In this document: piece after piece, positions 58,121-64,000 of the stretch | How positions within the stretch are numbered: the first letter of the stretch is position 1 | Layout of the letters: every line of letters starts with the position of its first letter | Origin: Myrica gale | Lineage: Eukaryota; Streptophyta; Magnoliopsida; Fagales; Myricaceae | Direction: 5' to 3' | NCBI GenBank assembly: GCA_963930655.1 | Contig: OZ005601.1 | Location: forward strand, 22,940,921-23,004,920 | Length of the DNA stretch: 64,000 nt | The notes under the pieces: generated by a model | Database searches by the model: none | What the model saw: only the letters and a program-made list of their open reading frames with translations | What the model was told of the DNA's origin: nothing | Translations under genes and position numbers: made by a program

Positions 58121-58286
58121 TAGTAGAGATTGCATTTGAGGCGGCTGTTCCATTTGGCATAAGATCTTGGGATGGTGAATCTGAAGAAGAATTCGGCGAG
58201 AGGGCGCGGTGGTGATGACCAGTCGACCTTGCGAAGGGCGTCAATCAGATCCTCCGCTGTTACGTTGCGTCGTTGCCCCACTCCAT
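58121..58286 (-). pseudogene. Captured PRA1 family protein A first exon
   Basis: PRA1 proteins are small four-span membrane proteins that bind prenylated Rab GTPases in the early secretory pathway. The minus-strand exon starts ATG at 58286 (MEWGN), then after an 8-bp near-duplication reads VTAEDLIDALRKVDWSSPPR, PLAEFFFRFTIPRSYAKWNS and RLKCNLY, ending at a good donor (TA/GTAAGA), as in plant PRA1A genes. The membrane-spanning exons that should follow were not recognised in the element. The 8-bp insertion shifts the frame after five codons, so no native product can form. Confidence 0.85.
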
Positions 58287-58939
58287 TGCTCTCAGATTTT
58301 CGCCTGGCGAACCCTAGAAAGAAACCCTCGTCGGAAGGATGAAAACAAGAGGGAACGACGTTCGATGGACAGCTTGGGGAAAAAAAGAATTGGTACAGAA
58401 AGAGGAAGAGAGATTCAAGGAATGAGGATGGATCCTTCCTATCTAGGAGAAGGGCTAGAGGCTGGTGTTCTGTGGCGGCAAAGTGAGGAGGAGAGAGGGA
58501 CGGAGGCCGCCGTAGGGAGGGGAGCAGGAGCAGGAGCAGAGTGAGAGTGAGAAAAGGGGGAATCGGGGAAAATTGAAAGGGGGCGAAAATTGAGGGGGGT
58601 GGGCTGGGCTCTAAGGGGGCGGCCCATATATATATATAAAACTCATACATTTTCAGGCGATGGGGGGCAGCCCCTCGCTAGATCCGCCTCTGCACAGTAC
58701 ATTCCTCGAAAAAAACGTGGGGTACTAGCATTGAGGCAGACGGGTACATCCGGAGAGTCTCGTTGATGACGCCGTGGAGATATGGAAGCTTTGCGAGGTC
58801 TGATTCCTCAATTAGCCTGCTTTGTCCAATGCGATGGTCAATTTCGGCTTAGGCTTTCAAAAGGGCCTGGATTGTTCAGACCATTCCATAGTTCCAGCTG
58901 AAGTATCAGTCCCTGCTGTTAATAAGACCTGGCATGTTC

Positions 58940-61900
58940 ATGTTGTAAAAAGCTGTAGGATTCTCGTAGAATTGTGAACATTTATGTAAAATCGTATTTT
59001 ATAGGTGTTTGTGTAAAAGATATAGAGAGATGATTTGATGTAATTGTTTAATAAAAAAATATTGGAATTAGGTGAAAAAGTATAGAGAGAGAATTTATTA
59101 TATTTTTTTAAAAAACGTATTGAAGTTTGTGTGAAAAGTTGTTGGAGATTGTGTTAAATGTATTGATGTTTGTGTTTGAATTCATAAGAAGTTTTGTGAT
59201 AGTTTTGTTAATGGATTTGAATCCTAGAAAAAACTTGAAAACGAACCAGTCTCTGGATCTAAAAATTGGGACTTGGTTCACAATGTAATGAGAGAGTTTG
59301 AGTAGGTGAAGACTTCTAACAGGGTTGGAGCGACACTGTTGTCTAGGACATAGCAAGGTTGTGTCCAAAGCATGCACGTACGTTTGGGTAAAATCACTCA
59401 TAGTTAGGTTGTGATTGGGAAAGCTGCGTCGAATTATATTAAATGTTTTAAACATAATTCCTTTTTTTCCAGCTTGATTCCATTATTAAACCAGATTAAA
59501 TATTTAAACTTGATTAATTTGTTTTGTAAAATAACTCATTAACAATTGAGTTAACATCTTGTTGTTATAAGCCAAATTTCATCTTCTTTTTTCCCCCCTT
59601 AAAGAAGGGTGGAAGGAAGATGCCAACATAGCCTTCCCCAACTGGATGTGACCATATGAACCTTCACGCTCGGTAGAATATTTAGACTAAACTATAGCTA
59701 CCCATCGAGAATGATCATAATTTTAGATCTGCGGACCTCCTGACTTCATACCCAGTACTCTTGAATGATCATAATTTTAGATCTTGAAACCGACTGGACT
59801 ACCAATCTCGTAGTATATGCCAAATCTCATAACTATACAAAAAAATGTGTATTAAATCATAGGAATTATTTATAGATTAAGAATACTATCTAATCAAGTG
59901 AAAATATATTTTATATCCCAATATATAAAACCTAATTCCACTAACTTATTATATAGATGCTGACCTTTTCAATGATTTAGACGCTCAATATTTGCATTCA
60001 ATGCATATTCTTGAATAATCCTAATTTCACAATTCACAAAAAACTAAGGGAGAAAGAAAGCAAAACACAAAATAAACCGGTAGCCATACTCCCTCATCGG
60101 CCGACAACCATTCAGGGAGGGGGAGACGAAGCTCCCCCATCCACCCATGGGAGAGCAAGGGGAGTGGGTTGTTCAGGCAAGTGTTTGGAAAAGTCTGATC
60201 TCCTCCCTGTCCAGACTAAGGAATCCCTGCCCCTGCACATGTTTGAAGGTTTTATGTGCACTCCCTACTTGCTCTAACATCTGCCTGAAATTGGTGCACG
60301 GTTTCATTTGTTACCTAGAATAAAATATTGGTATCTTGATTTTCTAAATCATCAAATAAATCCCTATAGTTTCAAAAGAACATTTTTTCATCAAGATTAA
60401 ATTTCATCTGTAAGAGTGGTGTTTGCGTTCCATTTGACCTAATAAAGTAACTGCAAATTAATCTCTCACTCTGAAAAATCATCTCTTTTCATTATAATAA
60501 ACATAAAAAAATTCATTCAAATAATCTTCTTTCACTTTGTCACCAATTTTCATCAGCTAAAATTTGGAAAAAAAGCTATAGTTCGCCTCATAACTATATT
60601 GCAATATCAACCTCGACGCCCTTTTAATTTTTTTTTAAAAAAATCTTCAATGTACGTCACTCATCCAAATCAGACGGAAAAAATGCAAAATGACCGAAAT
60701 TCTCATCAAAGACAAAATTATTGTAAATATTTTAAAAAATCATTAAAAATAAAAATGTTAATATTTTTAATGAAAGTATTGAAACTCTATTTCAGTAATC
60801 TATTTATTTCTTGTATATTATTTATTTTTTTTAAAATTATCTTAGAGAGATATTTCGATCATTTTACCTATTTTTTGTATGACTTAACACCTTATTTGGA
60901 CATGGGCCTACATTGAATATTTGTAAAAGATAAATGACGTAGACATGGGCCTAGTAAAAGATAAATGACGCAAATCGACGTTTTAATAATTAAGGAGTAG
61001 CGATTAATTTACCCGCGCAAATTCTGACAATCCAATATTTTGGTTTTTGTAAATATAAATATCGTAATTGCTTTGCACTGAGCTGGGCGAGAAAGAGCTG
61101 GGCGAGAAAGAGCCCAAAAACAGTGATCACCCACGCATTGGGCTGATTAGCCTCATTTTATGGACGCGTTTGCAAAATGCAAAATCTGGAAAAAAAAACC
61201 AAAATTCATAGCCAAAATAAAAACTTTATCAAATTACCTTTCTTCCCTTTTTTTTCACACAGCTTATAAAAATCTACACTATGCCCCATAGATAAATTTT
61301 TAATATAAATTTTTTATTATTAGATTATGCACCTCAAACAAGTGATGAATGCACATAATCTCAGAACTACTCATCTCAATTTCAATTAAATATTCAACAC
61401 TTATTAGGGACAATTCCTCATTCAATGTGCTAAACAATTATAAGCACTGTATATCTTATTTGTAATGCCTTTCTCTGAATCAGGATACTCTCTAATTCGT
61501 TGTTTATATTGGATAATTCAATTCAGAGAGAAATAGATACAATATGTATTGAATATTATAGGGTCCACACTGCCCCACAATTAATACGATAATATTGAAT
61601 GTTGTAGTACACAAAAATAATAGTTAGAAGGTTCATTGCGCTAAAAAGATTAGTTTACACAATGAGATTTGGGAACCTGTTTGATATTGTTCTATAAAAT
61701 GTGCAAAAAAAAAAATTCTCGGTAATCAAGCCGGCCCAAGCTGCATTACAACAAGTCGAATAACAAAAATACTGTTTACAAGAAAACAAGAAGAAGAAAA
61801 ACAGAGCAAGGATAATAGCAGAAATAAAACAGCTATTATTGAGAACAGAGAATTCTGCATGATTCTGTTCTTGCACTAAAAGTCGATGTCAGTCAGTTCC

Positions 61901-62085
61901 ATGTGGCTCGATCCGAGAAATTCAACTCCATCTTCGCAAATTTTTGGAGTTAGGCCTTGAACTTTGGGCACTAAAATCTATTGTGACGCACTTTTCCACA
62001 TAAGTAAAATTCTTCTTTCCGGGCATGTAATCTCCTCAGTCATCACAAGCATAATGATAGATTTCACATGCTCAATTGTTTACCT
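58940..62085. other. 3.1-kb gene-free region
   Basis: AT-rich intergenic sequence. 58960-59230 contains diverged TTGGTGAAAAAGTAT-type repeats as in the MITEs at 16708 and 49352. GAATGATCATAATTTTAGAT is repeated at about 59709 and 59763. A frame at 60011-60277 is unsupported. The right end (about 61600-62085) is probably the 3' untranslated region of the RING E3 gene. Confidence 0.4.
60590..61010. repeat. Diverged relative of the long-TIR MITE at 2288-2796
   Basis: Shared blocks occur in the same order: CAAAATGACCGAAATTCTCA-like, TTACTRAAAATATTTTAAAAA-like, ATTGAAACTC, ATTTCGATCATTTT and CGACGTTTTAA. The terminal inverted repeats are badly eroded, so limits are approximate. Confidence 0.45.
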
Positions 62086-63962
62086 CTAAGAATGAAACAA
62101 TCTTCTCACTTTGTGAACAAGTCGTCGACATATTGGACACACCTTGCTCTCCCCCTCCATAATCCTGCAAAAGGAACCCTATCAGAGAGCTCTTAACCCA
62201 TTTACATTTCCACAGGCTATGGAACTCTTTATATGCTTACCTCTGTGCACATTCATAGCAGGTGGCACAGTGTCCACAAGGAACAAAGAAGCAGTTGCGT
62301 TGCTCATCGTAACAAATTACGCACAACTTTGCATCATATAGTTCCTCCGAAGAGCTACTAGATGCTCCTGAATCCTCTTCTTCTTCACCTGTCCCATATG
62401 TGTATGGAATTGGCTTCGCCGGCATTATAGGGTCAGTCTCTGTTACTTCCCGTACTTCCCGTTCTTCCGGTACCGTCAGGTCTACTATGGTAGTGTCACC
62501 CTCACAGGCTCCAAGGTATTTCAGTATCAGATAAACAACGATCACAATAAATCCTGCAAGTTAACACAGAAGTAAGACAACAAATTTCTTGCAAGAGTAG
62601 AAGATTACGTTCAATGAATACTTTTTCTTTTTTCTGGCTCTTCTCTGTTATTGTACCTAAGATTGCAATGTATGTTACTACACGAGCAACAAATGCAAGC
62701 TCAATGTACCATCCACTCAGATCGCCCTGCAAAAGCGAATTCTCTGGGTTTAGCTTGGGGAAATCTGTCAAATACTTGAGAAAATTGCATTAGTAGGTGT
62801 GGGGATGAGGCCTCACGTTGTTGGGTGTGGCGAGTATGACATAGTGAGTATTGGGGAAGAGAAGGTTGAGGCGGCACGAACCCCTTATTGTCGAACACAT
62901 GCCCTTTGCTTTAGAAGTATCATACATCGTCGCTGAAACATTGACACTCACGGTAATAATTATGCTTCTAGGATTCGTGTTTATGACTCCGAGGTAGTAC
63001 CTGTCATCTTCCTCGATTATGTATTCAGCTCCTTTACCTGGCCAAATACGCATCGCATTTATTCATAAATTTGTCTCCTGGTCTTTCAACATCCGTCGTT
63101 TGTTCTACTTTCAGTTGCTGGGTTTTGCACTCGAGGAACAGAACATAATGGAGTGAAATTTCAGAAACCGATTTCTTTATTGTTTTTCTAGATCTATATA
63201 GCAATGGAAGCAACCAACTACAAAGCACATTGATTGCACATGGAAAGATCATTTTGTATTGATCTGTGAAAGAGGTCTCTTCCTCAATGCAAGACCAAAC
63301 TCGTATCTTAAAATTACTTCAGTGTATACTGAACAAAATCAAATTGGTTACCGTTCACTGGTTCATTGAGATCAAGGGCATGAGGGGAACTTGTCAATTT
63401 CGGTAAAAGCTGTTGGAATTTCCGCTCTCCTGTAAAAGTATGCATTCATCTTTCAAGAGTTAATCCGACATTCTAGATTTCCCATTCTAGGAGAGAGTGT
63501 TCTTAGAGCTGAAAGAACCTTTAATCATAATCACTTCCACTTTATTTAAAGCTCGAGTTGGAGCCTCCCATCTTATACTGATTGTTGATCCTTTGTTCAT
63601 CCACAAGGAGAATCCCTGGAAAAAAAGAAAAAGAAAAGGAAAACAAAGAAAAAAGATAGAGCATTTCAATCTCTCTGAACTTGTAGTCACAGTACTTTGT
63701 TTAGACAAAAAAAAATCAGAAGTTTCATTTGCTACCTTGCGGGAGTAGGATCCGACAATCACATAGTCTGAGACACTCCAATTTGCTTGGTAGCTTAACT
63801 CAGGTTTCTCCGTGAAGGCGTAAAGAAGGACCCCTTTCTTATCATCATCTCTGACTTCAACTTGTTCCACAAATACAGAGCTTGCCTGCATCAGCCGTGA
63901 TGAGCTCGGTCCAAGCACCATACGGCAATCCCCGAAATACCCATATCGGAGGCTCACCGAAA
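62086..63962 (-). CDS. APD-type RING E3 ubiquitin ligase, C-terminal part (5' end off window)
   Basis: The plant APD1-4 family (Aberrant Pollen Development) encodes membrane-associated RING ligases. Seven exons on the minus strand, all with GT-AG junctions and compatible phases: 63736-63962, 63519-63615, 63352-63429, 62817-63037, 62657-62726, 62241-62553, 62086-62164 (360 residues seen). Landmarks: lumenal region (SLRYGYFGDCRMVLGPSSSR, WSVSDYVIVGSYSRK, YYLGVINTNPRSIIITVSVN, LLFPNTHYVILATPN), a transmembrane span (VARVVTYIAILGFIVIVVYL), an acidic/Ser linker, and a C-terminal RING-HC finger (CVICYDEQRNC, PCGHCATC, CPIC) ending RLFHS. The arrangement matches APD proteins. It appears intact; the N-terminus lies beyond 64000. 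Confidence 0.92.
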
Positions 63963-64000
63963 CTGCAAAAGGCAAAAGGAAAACAAATCCGTTCTTGAGA

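Larger units (their letters stand above)
56560..58692. mobile_element. Non-autonomous hAT element carrying a PRA1A exon
   Basis: 2133 bp, beginning CAGTGGTGGAACCAGGATCT and ending GATCCGCCTCTG, with the perfect 8-bp duplication CACAGTAC (56552-56559, 58693-58700) in the P450 exon. The first 68 bp closely match the reverse complement of the last 68 bp of the hAT at 50217-54678, including GAAATGACAAATTTTTTTTC. No transposase sequence is visible. It carries the first exon of a PRA1 family gene on the minus strand (58121-58286) and a 92-bp tandem duplication. Probably mobilised by the transposase of the related element. Confidence 0.92.
56198..58932 (-). pseudogene. CYP81-type P450 exon 2, split by a hAT element
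   Basis: The minus-strand exon starts at an acceptor near 58932 with [16 protein letters not shown], followed by ALLKA, AEIDHRIGQSRLIEESDLAK and LPYLHGVINETLRMYPSASM (K-helix ETLR), then is cut by the 2.1-kb hAT element. It resumes near 56551 with VGGFHVPQVTMLLVNTWGIH, FKPERF and the heme loop LLLGAGRRGCPGQAMG, ending ARLLAHL-like at 56198. Lesions outside the insertion include TGA and TAG codons (near 58880 and 56440) and GAGRRGCPG replacing the usual FGxGRRxCPG start. No exon 1 is found upstream. Confidence 0.85.

Noticed and set aside
58322..58650. N-terminal part of the 176-codon minus frame upstream of the PRA1A start
   Set aside because: The Pro/Leu/Ser-rich translation lies upstream of the real PRA1A ATG (58286) and joins it only because of the 8-bp insertion. 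It is more likely 5' leader sequence.
60011..60277. 88-codon plus frame with GGGDEAPPS-like sequence
   Set aside because: Low-complexity composition, no homologue recognised, no splice or promoter support.

Overview
This window looks like a transposon-rich stretch of the nuclear genome of a flowering plant, probably a eudicot. The evidence is GT-AG introns in every host gene, AT-rich intergenic DNA, tRNA-iMet primer-binding sites next to LTRs, and plant-specific families (APD-type RING E3 ligase, CYP81 P450, long-form COX6b-1, PRA1A, SMAX1). I cannot name the species.

Four host genes look intact: cytochrome b5 (4641-5165, +), a syntaxin-6-N-terminal-domain t-SNARE family gene (about 9307-11052, -), the long plant form of cytochrome c oxidase subunit 6b (26807-30204, +), and the C-terminal part of an APD-type RING E3 ligase that runs off the right edge (62086-63962, -). 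A minus-strand row of decayed CYP81-type P450s (31130-31352, 40982-43651, 56198-58932) has been broken up by later insertions.

Most of the rest is mobile DNA, and many elements can be delimited to the base by target-site duplications (TSDs). There are three LTR retrotransposons: a Ty3/gypsy chromovirus at 20317-25769 (TSD ACAAA), a Sirevirus-like Ty1/copia with a post-pol env-like ORF at 31947-40833 (TSD GTGCA), and a second copia at 43775-48932 (TSD TATGA). DNA transposons include a Mutator-type element with ~200-bp terminal inverted repeats at 12388-13735 (9-bp TSD), a PIF/Harbinger-like element at 17380-19510, three hAT elements with CAG-G-GCGGA-like ends (41978-42272, 50217-54678, 56560-58692, each with an 8-bp TSD), and several MITEs. 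LINE 3' ends lie near 3005-3160 and 49003-49870.

The most notable result is repeated capture of host genes by DNA transposons. The Mutator-type element carries a broken piece of SMAX1/SMXL (karrikin/strigolactone signalling). A hAT element that still carries its decayed transposase also carries three exons and two introns of glutamate dehydrogenase. A transposase-less hAT carries the first exon of PRA1A and shares about 68 bp of terminal sequence with the first hAT, so the two probably belong to one family mobilised in trans. Both hAT-captured genes contain an 8-bp near-duplication that resembles a hAT excision footprint. All readings here were made by eye; no database search was run.
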